Positions 36,526 through 43,958 of a stretch of 64,000 bases of DNA are shown here, one piece after another (the stretch's first letter is position 1; every line of letters begins with the position of its first letter). Made by a program: the position numbers and the translations under genes. Under the pieces are notes generated by a model. It did not search any database and was not told where the DNA came from. It saw only the letters and a program-made list of their open reading frames with translations. Origin of the DNA: JAABRB01 sp963735025 (GTDB lineage: Bacteria; Pseudomonadota; Gammaproteobacteria; Burkholderiales; SG8-39); the NCBI GenBank assembly GCA_963735025.1, contig CAVTJG010000014.1, positions 124,001 to 188,000 on the forward strand, written 5' to 3'.

Positions 36526-36555
36526 ATATTATCGGTCGGTTGCCGCCGTTTACAA
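36526..36555 (-). promoter_or_regulatory. Candidate sigma-70 promoter of the cold-shock gene
   Basis: On the minus strand TTGTAA (36555-36550) and TAATAT (36531-36526) are separated by 18 nt. The AT-rich stretch stands out from the surrounding GC-rich DNA. Transcription would begin near 36518, leaving a leader of about 120 nt before the ATG at 36397. Not experimentally supported. Confidence 0.45.
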
Positions 36556-36724
36556 GCTATAAATGCAAGAATCGTCAAGATATTTCGCGACTTTCGCGCC
36601 GGCGAGCGGAATCGGCGAGGAATAGCGCGCTCGCCCTGCGGGGAGAGCTCGATCGGCGCATCCACGACATGGCCTGATAAGCTTGCCTTAGACCTGTTAC
36701 TACCCCCTGCCTCGGAGAATCGGC

Positions 36725-37420
36725 ATGATCACGTTCTACTACAGCACTGCCCCGAACCCTATGAAGGTCGCATTGTTCCTCGAGGAGGCCGGCCTCGAAT
36801 ACACGGCCGTTCCGGTCGATACGCGTAAAGGGGACCAGTTTCGACCGGAATTCCTGGCGCTCAATCCCAACGGCAAGGTCCCGACGATCGTGGATGGCGA
36901 CGCCACCGTATTCGACAGCAATGCCATTCTGCTTTACCTCGCCGAGAAGACGAATCGCTATCTCCCGGACCACGCGGATCGTCCCGCGGTGCGTGGCCAG
37001 CTGCTGAGCTGGCTCATGTTCGTGGCAAGCGGCGTCGGGCCTTTTTCGGGGCAGGCCGTGCACTTCCGGCACTATGCGCCGAAACCGGACGCGTACGCGC
37101 TCAACCGCTACGACTACGAAGCGGAACGCCACTGGAAAATCGTCGACGAGCGGCTCGGACGCAATGCCTACATGCTGGGGTCGACTTACTCGATCGTCGA
37201 CATGGCAGTCTGGGGCTGGGGACGTCTGGTGCCGCACATGCTGGGTGATGAAAAAGTCTGGGCAAAGTTTCCGAACCTGAAGCGGCTGGTGGACGAAGTC
37301 AACGCCCGGCCGGCCGCGGCGCGCGTCGAAGCCCTGCGACAGAAGCACAAGTTCAAGACCGAGATGGACGAGGAAGCCCGGCGCTTCATGTTTCCACAGA
37401 TCGCCCGCCTGGCCGGCTAG
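36725..37420 (+). CDS. Glutathione S-transferase
   Basis: A 231-residue GST with the amino-terminal thioredoxin-like domain (ITFYYSTAPNPMKVALFLEE, NPNGKVPTIVDGD, FDSNAILLYLAEKTN, the last holding the glutathione-binding Asp-Ser equivalent) and a helical carboxyl domain (SIVDMAVWGWGRLVP). It resembles the YfcG/nu-like bacterial group. GGAG lies upstream of the ATG at 36725. No operon partner; the 3' side carries hairpin repeats. Confidence 0.92.
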   Translation: MITFYYSTAPNPMKVALFLEEAGLEYTAVPVDTRKGDQFRPEFLALNPNGKVPTIVDGDATVFDSNAILLYLAEKTNRYLPDHADRPAVRGQLLSWLMFVASGVGPFSGQAVHFRHYAPKPDAYALNRYDYEAERHWKIVDERLGRNAYMLGSTYSIVDMAVWGWGRLVPHMLGDEKVWAKFPNLKRLVDEVNARPAAARVEALRQKHKFKTEMDEEARRFMFPQIARLAG

Positions 37421-37488
37421 GGTCGCTCCAGAGTTACCCGCCATCCCTGCGGATGCGGGGATCCAGCGAGCCGACGAATGAGCTCAGC

Positions 37489-37602
37489 CTGGATCCCCGC
37501 CTGCGCGGGGATGACCACACCATTTGTCATTCCCGCGCAAGCGGGAATCCATGGCAAGCTCAATCGGCAACGGCTCTGGATTCCCGCTTGCGCGGGAATG
37601 AC
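37489..37602. repeat. Three palindromic GTCATTCCCGCGC-type repeats
   Basis: Units at 37489-37515, 37526-37552 and 37576-37602, in alternating orientation, each folding as a hairpin (for example ATTCCCGC-TTGC-GCGGGAAT in the third). The first has CC/GG compensatory changes in the stem (ATCCCCGC/GCGGGGAT), which keeps pairing. Same family as 6225-6330. They lie between the convergent GST and CrtI-like genes and may stop transcription from both sides. Confidence 0.8.
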
Positions 37603-37640
37603 GAGCATGGGGCGTGGAGTAGGCAATCACCCCGCGCCCG

Positions 37641-39227
37641 CTACCCATTCCACTCGGGAGGAGCGATGGCTGTCCAGGGTCGCGGAAGATTGAGGTCGGC
37701 GACGATCGCATTGGCCGCGTTGTAGCCCGGCCCGCCATTCGCTCCACCACCGTGGCACGACGAGCCGCATAGATACAACCCCTCGATTGGCGTTCGATTC
37801 TGCGCGAGGAGCGGATGCGGCCGGTTGATTCCGAGCTGCGACGGAATGTACGCGCCGAGCCGAACGGCGCCTCGCTGCATCGCGGCATTGCCGCGCTCGA
37901 TATCGATCGGTGTGAAAAGGAAGCTGGCGAGGACATTCTCCCGCGTCAGGTTCGGCGCGTAGCTTCGCCACACCTCGAGCAGGCGAGCCGTGATCTCCGG
38001 CTTGCGACGATCCCAGTCTTTGGGTCCACCGGCCAGCGCATACGGCGCAAACGGCCACCAGAATGCAGCGTGCTTGCCTTGCGGCGCGTAGGTCGGGTCA
38101 AAGAGCGAGTTGCACGCGCCGTTGCCCATCGGCCAGTCCGGAAACTCGCTCGCCTTGCACTGCTCGAAGCAGCGCGCGACCTGATCGGTATCGTCGAACC
38201 CGAAGAAGATGTTGAACGCGCGGTTGATGTCTGGATCAAACTTCGCCGCCGCGTAGTCGGGCGGCGCATTGAGCGCGAGGTGAATCGTGACGAGACTATG
38301 GTCCCCCCAGTGCCAGGCGTCGAGCTTTTCGCGCACGGGCGCAGGAAAGTGCTCGTCGCCCGCCAGATGCATCGTTCCCGGTGCATCTATGCCGCTCGCG
38401 ACGAATCGCTCCGCGTCGATGCTCGTCCCGTCCGCCAGCCGGACACCGGTTGCGCGGTTTGACTTGACGGCGATTTCGCGCACCGGCGCGCCCGTCCTCA
38501 CCACGCCGCCACCGGCTTCGATGACCCGCACGAGCGCATGCGACAGGGATGCCGACCCGCCGACCGGCAGTGCCAAGTGCGTGATCGAGGCGAGAATCAT
38601 CGGGAAGATGAGCCCGGTGCCGGGGACGTTCTCCCCTGTCGTCACGTGCATGAGCAATTTGAACAGCGTGCGGATACGCTGATCCTCGAAGTGGCGATCG
38701 ACCGCCTGAAAGAGGTCGAGCGGCGCATGCGCGAGAAACTCGCGGCCCTCGGGCCCGGTCAGGCGCGCCCTGATCTCCTCCGGCGCGAGCGGCGGGTTGT
38801 AGAGAAGCGAAGTGAAGAACGGGCGCATCTTCACTGCGTAAGTCTCGTTCAGGTAACGAAACGCGTCGGCGTCGCGACGCGAGAACCTGCCGATCGAGGC
38901 GCACGTTTTCTCGATGTCCTTGTGGATCGTGAGCGCGGTGCCGTCGCGCATGGCGACACCGTTCTGCACCGGCGGCTCGATGTACGCGAAGCCGTAGCGG
39001 GCGAGCTCGAGGTCGCGCATCAACGGGCTCGAATTGAAAGCGATGTAAAAATTCGAATGCAGGTTGCAGCGAAATCCGGGGAGCGTCGCATCCTCGGTCG
39101 AGCAGCCGCCCCCGATTCGCGAAGTCGCTTCGAGGACGCACACTTTGAGCCCTGCGCGCGCCATGTATGCACCAAGCGTGAGGCTGTTGTGCCCCGCCCC
39201 CACGATCACGCCGTCAAATGTGGACAC
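37641..39227 (-). CDS. CrtI/phytoene-desaturase-like FAD-dependent oxidoreductase
   Basis: A 528-residue flavoprotein. The dinucleotide-binding motif GVIVGAGHNSLTLGAYMARAG and ATSRIGGGCSTE are at the amino end, and the carboxyl FAD segment is IEGLYLCGSSCHGGGANGG with PGYNAANAIVADL. This is the NAD(P)/FAD-dependent oxidoreductase group related to CrtI and Pyr_redox-type retinol saturases; no carotenoid genes are near, so carotenoid desaturation is not implied. The start is GTG 39227 after GGAGGG. Confidence 0.85.
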   Translation of the reverse strand: MSTFDGVIVGAGHNSLTLGAYMARAGLKVCVLEATSRIGGGCSTEDATLPGFRCNLHSNFYIAFNSSPLMRDLELARYGFAYIEPPVQNGVAMRDGTALTIHKDIEKTCASIGRFSRRDADAFRYLNETYAVKMRPFFTSLLYNPPLAPEEIRARLTGPEGREFLAHAPLDLFQAVDRHFEDQRIRTLFKLLMHVTTGENVPGTGLIFPMILASITHLALPVGGSASLSHALVRVIEAGGGVVRTGAPVREIAVKSNRATGVRLADGTSIDAERFVASGIDAPGTMHLAGDEHFPAPVREKLDAWHWGDHSLVTIHLALNAPPDYAAAKFDPDINRAFNIFFGFDDTDQVARCFEQCKASEFPDWPMGNGACNSLFDPTYAPQGKHAAFWWPFAPYALAGGPKDWDRRKPEITARLLEVWRSYAPNLTRENVLASFLFTPIDIERGNAAMQRGAVRLGAYIPSQLGINRPHPLLAQNRTPIEGLYLCGSSCHGGGANGGPGYNAANAIVADLNLPRPWTAIAPPEWNG

Positions 39228-39301
39228 GTTCCCTCCTTGTCTTTCGGGCTCTTGAAATACTACCGCCGCGTCGCCATGCGCTGACGCAGGCACCACCTTG
39301 A

Positions 39302-40303
39302 TCACGCCACGACCGCATCTCCGCCAATCTCCACCAGCACTTTTCCGACAGCACCTTCTTCGACAGCGACGTGCGCGTCCGCTATCCGGTCCAACGCGAA
39401 CGGGTGTGTCGGCGGATGCAGCGCGCTTCCGCTGGTCAGCCATGCGTTCGTGTCGCGGGCAGCGGCGTCCATTGCGGCCGTCGGCATTTCGTAGACATAG
39501 ACCCAGAGCAGCGTCACGTTGCGCATCATCAGGGGATAGAACGGGACTTTCGGCTCACGCTCGGTCATCGATGCGTAGGTCGCGATCGAACCATTGCCTT
39601 TGATCACGGCGAGTGTGATCGGGAGGTTCGCGCCGAAATCCACTTCCGCAATGTGATCGACCCCCGCACCATTCGTCAGGGCCATGATCCGCTCGGCCGT
39701 CTTCTCGCGCTTGTAGTCGATCACGTGGTCAGCCCCCGCACGCTGCGCAATCTCGGCTTTGGCCGCGCTGCTCACCGTGCTGACGACGGTGGCTCCGGCG
39801 CGTTTGGCAAACTGGATTGCATAGAACCCCACCGCGCCCGCTCCGCCGGTGACCAGAACGGTCTTGCCGCGCACCGGACCGCACCCGAATATCGCCCGGT
39901 GGGCTGTCATCGCGGGGACACCGAGACCGGCGCCGATCGCATACGCCACACCTCGTGGCAAAGGGTACGCGCGCGTCGCAAGCGTCACGGCGTACTCCGC
40001 CGCCGTGCCGAATGCGCGCTTGTAGCCGGTGCTGTGCAGCCATACCCGCTCGCCCATGCGCGACGGATCGACGCCCTCGCCCACCTGGTCGATGATCCCG
40101 GCGCCGTCGTTGTTGGGGATGACGCGAGGAAATGTTATGGCCTGTCCGGCAAAAGCCTCGCGCCGCTTGACGTCGGACGGGTTCACGCCCGACCAGGCCA
40201 TCCGCACCCGCACTTCCCCGTGGCCCGGCACGGGATCGTCCATTTCGCCGACCGAGAGCACCTGTCTCGCCGGACCATTTTGTTCATACCAGGCCGCTTT
40301 CAT
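39302..40303 (-). CDS. Zinc-independent medium-chain dehydrogenase, NADPH:quinone reductase-like
   Basis: A 333-residue MDR-superfamily enzyme: GroES-like part with WSGVNPSDVKRREAF and NDGAGIIDQVGEGV, then the nucleotide-binding VLVTGGAGAVGFYAIQFAKRAGA. The cysteine/histidine ligands of catalytic zinc are absent, which points to the quinone oxidoreductase (QOR) subgroup. ATG 40303 follows GGGAG. Uses NADPH to reduce quinones or enones. Confidence 0.88.
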   Translation of the reverse strand: MKAAWYEQNGPARQVLSVGEMDDPVPGHGEVRVRMAWSGVNPSDVKRREAFAGQAITFPRVIPNNDGAGIIDQVGEGVDPSRMGERVWLHSTGYKRAFGTAAEYAVTLATRAYPLPRGVAYAIGAGLGVPAMTAHRAIFGCGPVRGKTVLVTGGAGAVGFYAIQFAKRAGATVVSTVSSAAKAEIAQRAGADHVIDYKREKTAERIMALTNGAGVDHIAEVDFGANLPITLAVIKGNGSIATYASMTEREPKVPFYPLMMRNVTLLWVYVYEMPTAAMDAAARDTNAWLTSGSALHPPTHPFALDRIADAHVAVEEGAVGKVLVEIGGDAVVA

Positions 40304-40546
40304 TGCCCTGCTCCCTGTTCAACCCCCGGAACTCGATTTTGACGCCAGTCCCGGTGTTTCGCTGAGCATCCGGCAATTAACCGACATTGCGCGGACAAGA
40401 GCATAGAATGATCGGCGTCCGGGAGGAAACGCCTGGGACTTTCCCGATCCCACTGCCGGAACCGCGGTGCGTCGGCTATGCAAGTGATTGATCGCACTGG
40501 CGCGCTGGAAGACACGCGGCGCGAACATCAAAGGAGGGTACAAGGT

Positions 40547-40699
40547 ATGACCTTATGTCCCGTCGCATTGGCAGTCGGATGCAAGAAGTGTCCGGCGCTC
40601 TCGGTCTGTCCCCTGAAAGGGGTCATCGGCGATTTCAAGGAAACCAGCCATGCCAAAGCCAAACCGCAGGCCAAGAAGACCAAGCGCGACGGCAGATAG
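40547..40699 (+). CDS. Small cysteine-rich conserved protein
   Basis: A 50-residue protein starting MTLCPVALAVGCKKCPALSV, with four cysteines (CPVALAVGCKKCPALSVC spacing 4, 12, 15, 19) and a lysine-rich tail KAKPQAKKTKRDGR. The ATG at 40547 follows AAAGGAGGG. I have seen this short CxxC-type protein in beta-proteobacteria but know no function; a metal- or Fe-S-binding role is inference. Confidence 0.6.
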   Translation: MTLCPVALAVGCKKCPALSVCPLKGVIGDFKETSHAKAKPQAKKTKRDGR

Positions 40700-40756
40700 A
40701 GCGATTCGCGTCTGTTCGCTGTGAGCGCCCGGGACGCAACTCCAGACGCAGTGGAA

Positions 40757-41101
40757 CTAGCGGGTCCGGGACGCTTTCACGAACTCGAGCGAGGTCCGAA
40801 ACAGCTCGAGGTCCTTCTCGTAGTCGGACGCCTCGGCGCGGTCGATTTGTATCCATTCCCGGGTACTGGCCGTGCCGCCGGGCTGAAACGGCACGACGTT
40901 GTCCCGTGAGAACTGCAGTTCGGTTGCCGTGGCCACGGGGAGGCGCAACCCGATGCCCTCGCCGCTGATGCAGGCAAACATCTTGTCGCTGACGAAGTAG
41001 GCGTCAAGGCCGCTGATCTTTCTTGCGCTGACTCCCGGGAGTTTGAGCAGCAGGGCGTCGATCTTCGCCTTGCGGCTCGACTCGGGTGCATCGGTATTCA
41101 A
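40757..41101 (-). CDS. TfoX/YjbR-like small protein
   Basis: A 114-residue protein whose central MFACISGEGIGLRLP and following strand resemble the TfoX amino-terminal domain (FGCLYDGGIALKLP-like) and MmcQ/YjbR fold. The start is TTG 41101, chosen because GGAGG lies 8 nt upstream; an alternative further upstream is possible. Converges with the small cysteine-rich gene. Confidence 0.6.
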   Translation of the reverse strand: MNTDAPESSRKAKIDALLLKLPGVSARKISGLDAYFVSDKMFACISGEGIGLRLPVATATELQFSRDNVVPFQPGGTASTREWIQIDRAEASDYEKDLELFRTSLEFVKASRTR

Positions 41102-41181
41102 GTGAGTTCCTCCAGATTGTCGTGAACAGGTCATTGCGTCGATTATGCCAAGTCCCAGGCGCGCACTCGATGCGGCTCTCG

Positions 41182-41350
41182 CTAACTATTCGTGTGCCTC
41201 GCGCGAAATGCCCCGGGGGTCGAGCCGGTCTCCCGGCGGAAGAACTTGACGAAATTGGTCGCTTCGTCGAAGCCAAGCTGATCGGCGATGGTGGCCACGG
41301 GCGAGTGGCAGCTGTTCCGCGTCAAGTAAACCGTAGGCTCGTTCGCTGAG
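41182..41350 (-). pseudogene. AraC-family regulator, 3' remnant with frameshift
   Basis: The minus strand encodes the end of an AraC/XylS DNA-binding domain: VATIADQLGFDEATNFVKFF then RRETGSTPGAFRARHTNS and stop. Just upstream, another frame reads SERAYGLLDAEQLPLA, which corresponds to the helix before it, so there is a frameshift near 41295. No amino-terminal part is present. The remnant lies between cysK and the TfoX-like gene. Confidence 0.75.
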
Positions 41351-41427
41351 TGTCGCTGAGTGTCGCCGATGCACTACTGGCCGGAAGCCCGCACGGTGCG
41401 CGATGACGATCAAGAGTCCGCCCCATC

Positions 41428-42477
41428 TCAGGACTTCAACTGCCCGCCTGGGGTCGAGCGCGAGATGGCGAGCTCATCCTCGGTCATGTCTGCTGGAACA
41501 TCGGCGAAGAGCGGCGTGCTGAGATAGCGCTCGCCGGTATCCGGCAGCATGCAGAGGATATTCGCCCCCTTCCCCGCCCCCGCGGCGACCTTGAGCGCGC
41601 CGGCGAAGGTGCCACCGGAGCTGATGCCGACAAATATGCCTTCCTTGGTGGCGAGATCCTTGCTGCACCGGATGGCCTCCGGGCCCGGGATCGGCAGGAG
41701 GCTGTCGATATATTTCATGGCGACCGCATCACCGGTCAGCTTCGGAATGAAATCCGGCGTCCAGCCCTGCATCGGATGCGGCTTGAAGCTCGGGTGCGGC
41801 GCGGCGGGCGTCCCATCAGGCTTGCGTGTCTGTTCGATCCCGCTGCCGATCAGCGGCGCGTCCTCCGGCTCGCAGACGATGATCTTGGTCTCCGGCCGCT
41901 CCTTCTTGAGCACGCGCGCCACGCCCTTCAACGTCCCGCCGGTGCCGTAGCCGGTCACCCAGTAGTCGAGCCGTTCGCCGGAGAAGTCGTCGAGGATCTC
42001 GCGCGCGGTCGTCCGCGAATGAATGTCGGCATTCGCCTCGTTCTCGAACTGGCGAGTCATGAACCACCCGTGCGCGGCGGCGAGTTCTTCCATCTTCGTG
42101 ATCATGCCGTAGGCGCGCTCGGCCGCTGGAGTGATCACGACCTTGGCGCCGAGGAAGCGCATCAGCCTGCGCCGCTCGACGCTGAATGACTCCGCCATGA
42201 TCAGCACCAGCGGATAGCCCTTGGCGGCACAGACCATCGCCAGGCCGATGCCGGTGTTTCCGCTGGTCGCCTCGAGTACGGTCTGGCCCGGCTTCAGCGC
42301 TCCGGATTTCTCCGCCGCCTCGATCACGCCGAGAGCAAGGCGATCCTTCACCGAGCCGAGCGGATTGAAAGCCTCGATCTTGACGAACAGGTTCACGCCG
42401 GGCGGAGCGAGCCGGTTGACACGAACCACGGGCGTGTTGCCGATCGTTTCCAGGATACTCGCGTAACGTCTTGCCAT
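41428..42477 (-). CDS. cysK: Cysteine synthase (O-acetylserine sulfhydrylase)
   Basis: PLP enzyme of 349 residues making cysteine from O-acetylserine and sulphide. The PLP lysine lies in EAFNPLGSVKDRLAL (about residue 44), with the substrate loop EATSGNTGIGLAM, phosphate loop GYGTGGTLKG and SGISSGG-type SSGGTFAG. It has about 30 more residues than CysK/CysM, mainly in the PLP-domain insert (TRKPDGTPAAPHPSFKPHPM), so cystathionine beta-synthase-like or CysM activity is also possible. It is the last gene before the tRNA remnant and apparent island edge. Confidence 0.88.
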   Translation of the reverse strand: MARRYASILETIGNTPVVRVNRLAPPGVNLFVKIEAFNPLGSVKDRLALGVIEAAEKSGALKPGQTVLEATSGNTGIGLAMVCAAKGYPLVLIMAESFSVERRRLMRFLGAKVVITPAAERAYGMITKMEELAAAHGWFMTRQFENEANADIHSRTTAREILDDFSGERLDYWVTGYGTGGTLKGVARVLKKERPETKIIVCEPEDAPLIGSGIEQTRKPDGTPAAPHPSFKPHPMQGWTPDFIPKLTGDAVAMKYIDSLLPIPGPEAIRCSKDLATKEGIFVGISSGGTFAGALKVAAGAGKGANILCMLPDTGERYLSTPLFADVPADMTEDELAISRSTPGGQLKS

Positions 42478-42593
42478 AGCTCACCCCGATCGATAGAGAA
42501 GGATAGAAATTTCAACCGCTCAACCAGAACGTGTGGAGTATTCAGAGCTTGACCACCCGAGTCAATCCGCGCTGCAATGCTGATGCCCAAAGC

Positions 42594-42624
42594 AAAAAAA
42601 GCCCTTGCGATTTCGCAAGGGCTT
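42594..42624 (-). terminator. Rho-independent terminator
   Basis: Read on the minus strand: a 12-bp perfect stem, AAGCCCTTGCGA with TCGCAAGGGCTT around a 2-nt loop, followed by seven Ts (42600-42594). It directly follows the tRNA 3'-end remnant, as terminators follow real tRNA genes, and would also end the minus-strand mer transcript. Confidence 0.85.
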
Positions 42625-42631
42625 GAATGCA

Positions 42632-42649
42632 TGGCGCGCCTGGCAGGAT
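42632..42649 (-). tRNA. tRNA 3'-end remnant (tRNA-Arg-like), candidate attachment site
   Basis: The minus strand reads ATCCTGCCAGGCGCGCCA, which fits the end of a tRNA: T-stem strand CCTGC, acceptor strand CAGGCGC, discriminator G and CCA. This matches tRNA-Arg genes starting GCGCCTG in beta-proteobacteria. The rest of the tRNA is absent; upstream sequence diverges after the T-loop position. Followed within 8 nt by a terminator hairpin. Such 3'-end copies typically mark attL/attR of integrated islands. The tRNA identity is from memory. Confidence 0.55.
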
Positions 42650-42721
42650 GAAACTGGGCCCTGAGTCGAAACGGCTATGCTTACCCAAACGGCTGCGTCC
42701 CGACGGTGATTGGTAACGGGA

Positions 42722-42943
42722 CTAAGCGCAACAGGCGCCCTGCTCGCCTTGCGCCTGTTTGGGTGGACATGGCACGGATCCGTAGGAGCAAAAGACGCAG
42801 CAATCGCCAGGTTTGGGCCTCAGCACCGTCTGGCACGCCTCGCACTCATAGAACCACTGGCAGGCGTTCGTCGGCATCGTCTCGCTCTTGACATGACCGC
42901 ACGCCGGGCATGTTACGACCGACTGCAAGACGACGTCACTCAT
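42722..42943 (-). CDS. GDCCVxC-domain small protein (mer-associated)
   Basis: A 73-residue cysteine-rich protein: MSDVVLQSVVTCPACGHVKS, CEACQTVLRPKPGDCCVFCS, then YGSVPCPPKQAQGEQGACCA. The GDCCVFC motif gives the family its name; other members are found beside mercury-resistance genes and some carry selenocysteine, while this one uses Cys throughout. Its ATG overlaps the merT-merP remnant stop (ATGA). The terminal CC and CxxC pairs suggest Hg or other soft-metal binding (inference). Transcribed from the mer promoter at 43214-43244. Confidence 0.82.
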   Translation of the reverse strand: MSDVVLQSVVTCPACGHVKSETMPTNACQWFYECEACQTVLRPKPGDCCVFCSYGSVPCPPKQAQGEQGACCA

Positions 42944-43207
42944 CTCGCGGACTTCACAAGCGTCGACGGATAGCCTGCGTCCCGGGTCGCGCGAATCAAC
43001 GCGGCGACGCCGATGAAGACGAGGCGACAAGGTTCGAGCGCCGTCAGGTTGCCAATCCATGCGCCCGAAGGGCCGACGGTAATCAATATCAGCGGACCCA
43101 GACAGCACGTCGAGGCGAGAATCGCGGCGACGACCACCGACCATCAAGGCGCTGCTCTCGCCCTGCGGCGTTGGGAGCCGGTCTGCATCGGAGGTGCCCG
43201 CACGCAT
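42940..43207 (-). pseudogene. merT-merP deletion chimera, with frameshift
   Basis: The 5' part is MerT: ESSALMVGG in one frame, then AAILASTCCLGPLILITVG and GAWIGNLTALEPCRLVFIG in the next (frameshift near 43140). MerT should continue with two more helices and the CKPGEVCAIP-like loop, but here VAALI is joined directly to RATRDAGYPSTLVKSAR, the ending of MerP (which normally ends DAGYPSSVKQ-like). So one deletion removed the 3' half of merT and the 5' two-thirds of merP, including its metal-binding CxxC. The CC pair of the first MerT helix is retained. Confidence 0.8.
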
Positions 43208-43213
43208 GAGGTA

Positions 43214-43244
43214 AGCTTACTTCCGTACATTAGTACGGAGTCAA
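43214..43244 (-). promoter_or_regulatory. mer promoter-operator (MerR-type, 19-bp spacer)
   Basis: On the minus strand TTGACT (43244-43239) and TAAGCT (43219-43214) are separated by 19 bp, the over-long spacer diagnostic of MerR-activated promoters. The 18-bp dyad TCCGTACATTAGTACGGA at 43222-43239 fills the spacer and matches the Tn501/Tn21 mer operator with minor changes. Divergent to merR, whose ATG is 6 nt away. The regulatory site is intact although the structural genes are decayed. Confidence 0.92.
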
Positions 43245-43249
43245 GCGGC

Positions 43250-43657
43250 ATGAAAGAGAAATTGGATTCTCTGACCATCGGCACCCTGGCGGGTGCGGCA
43301 GAAGTCAGTGTGGAGACAATTCGCTTCTACCAGCGCAATGGCTTGATGACCGAGCCGGTCAGACCGCTCGGCGGCATTCGACGCTACACTGACGCGGACC
43401 TGTCGCGCGTGCGCTTCATCAAAGCCGCCCAGCGCTTGGGCTTCAGCCTGAACGAGATTCGCGAACTGTTGCGACTGGAGGACGGAACCCAGTGCCGAAT
43501 CGCTCGTACTCTTGCCGAGCGCAAGCTTGCCGATGTGCGACAGAAACTCAAGGACCTCCGCAGGATCGAGACCGTTCTGGGCCAGCTGGTCTCCCGCTGC
43601 AAGTCAGCCCGTGGAGCCCTCAAGTGCCCGCTTATCTCGTCCTTGCAGCAATCGTGA
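43250..43657 (+). CDS. merR: Mercury-responsive regulator MerR
   Basis: MerR of 135 residues. Winged-helix IGTLAGAAEVSVETIRFYQR and GGIRRYTDADLSRVRFI bind DNA; the dimer coiled coil follows. The three Hg(II)-ligand cysteines are all present: DGTQCRIARTL (Cys82-type), LVSRCKSARGALKCPLI (Cys117/126-type, here 9 residues apart). The length and tail (CPLISSLQQS) match Tn501 MerR. It represses and, with Hg, activates the divergent mer promoter beside it. Confidence 0.95.
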   Translation: MKEKLDSLTIGTLAGAAEVSVETIRFYQRNGLMTEPVRPLGGIRRYTDADLSRVRFIKAAQRLGFSLNEIRELLRLEDGTQCRIARTLAERKLADVRQKLKDLRRIETVLGQLVSRCKSARGALKCPLISSLQQS

Positions 43658-43958
43658 TCCGACCGGGCCACCCCATCTGAGCTGGTCACAAACGGGTCAC
43701 GACCCGGCGAATCGGTCAACGGCGGCATCCGATCCGTTGCTGCCAGCCGTTCTGCAAAAAGCGCACGCTTGCGGACCTCGCTAATCGGCTCTCAGCAGAA
43801 ATCGCATCGAGCCCTTGCAGGCAGCTTCCCGTGCTGCAGTGAGTTTCAAGGGATAGGCAACGGCCGCGCCCTGGGTTGGAAAGAAGATCATACGCGGACG
43901 CACCGCTCCCCGACGACCGTGACGCGCTTGCCCCTCAAATCGTCGCGGATGCGCCAGA
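43658..43958. other. 301-nt region between convergent merR and flavoprotein genes
   Basis: No recognisable gene. On the minus strand a 24-codon frame starts at an ATG overlapping the Lpd stop (ATGA at about 43962-43959; MIWRIRDDLRGKRVTVVGER) and ends at about 43888; it may be a coupled leader or a remnant. No hairpin terminator with a clear T-tract was seen. Confidence 0.4.

Noticed and set aside
42722..42943. Selenocysteine insertion in the GDCCVxC protein
   Set aside because: The motif is encoded by cysteine codons and no in-frame TGA interrupts this gene.
43130..43190. In-frame TGA in merT read as recoding
   Set aside because: The upstream coding signal (ESSALMVGG) is in a different frame, so a simple frameshift explains the break better than stop-codon recoding.
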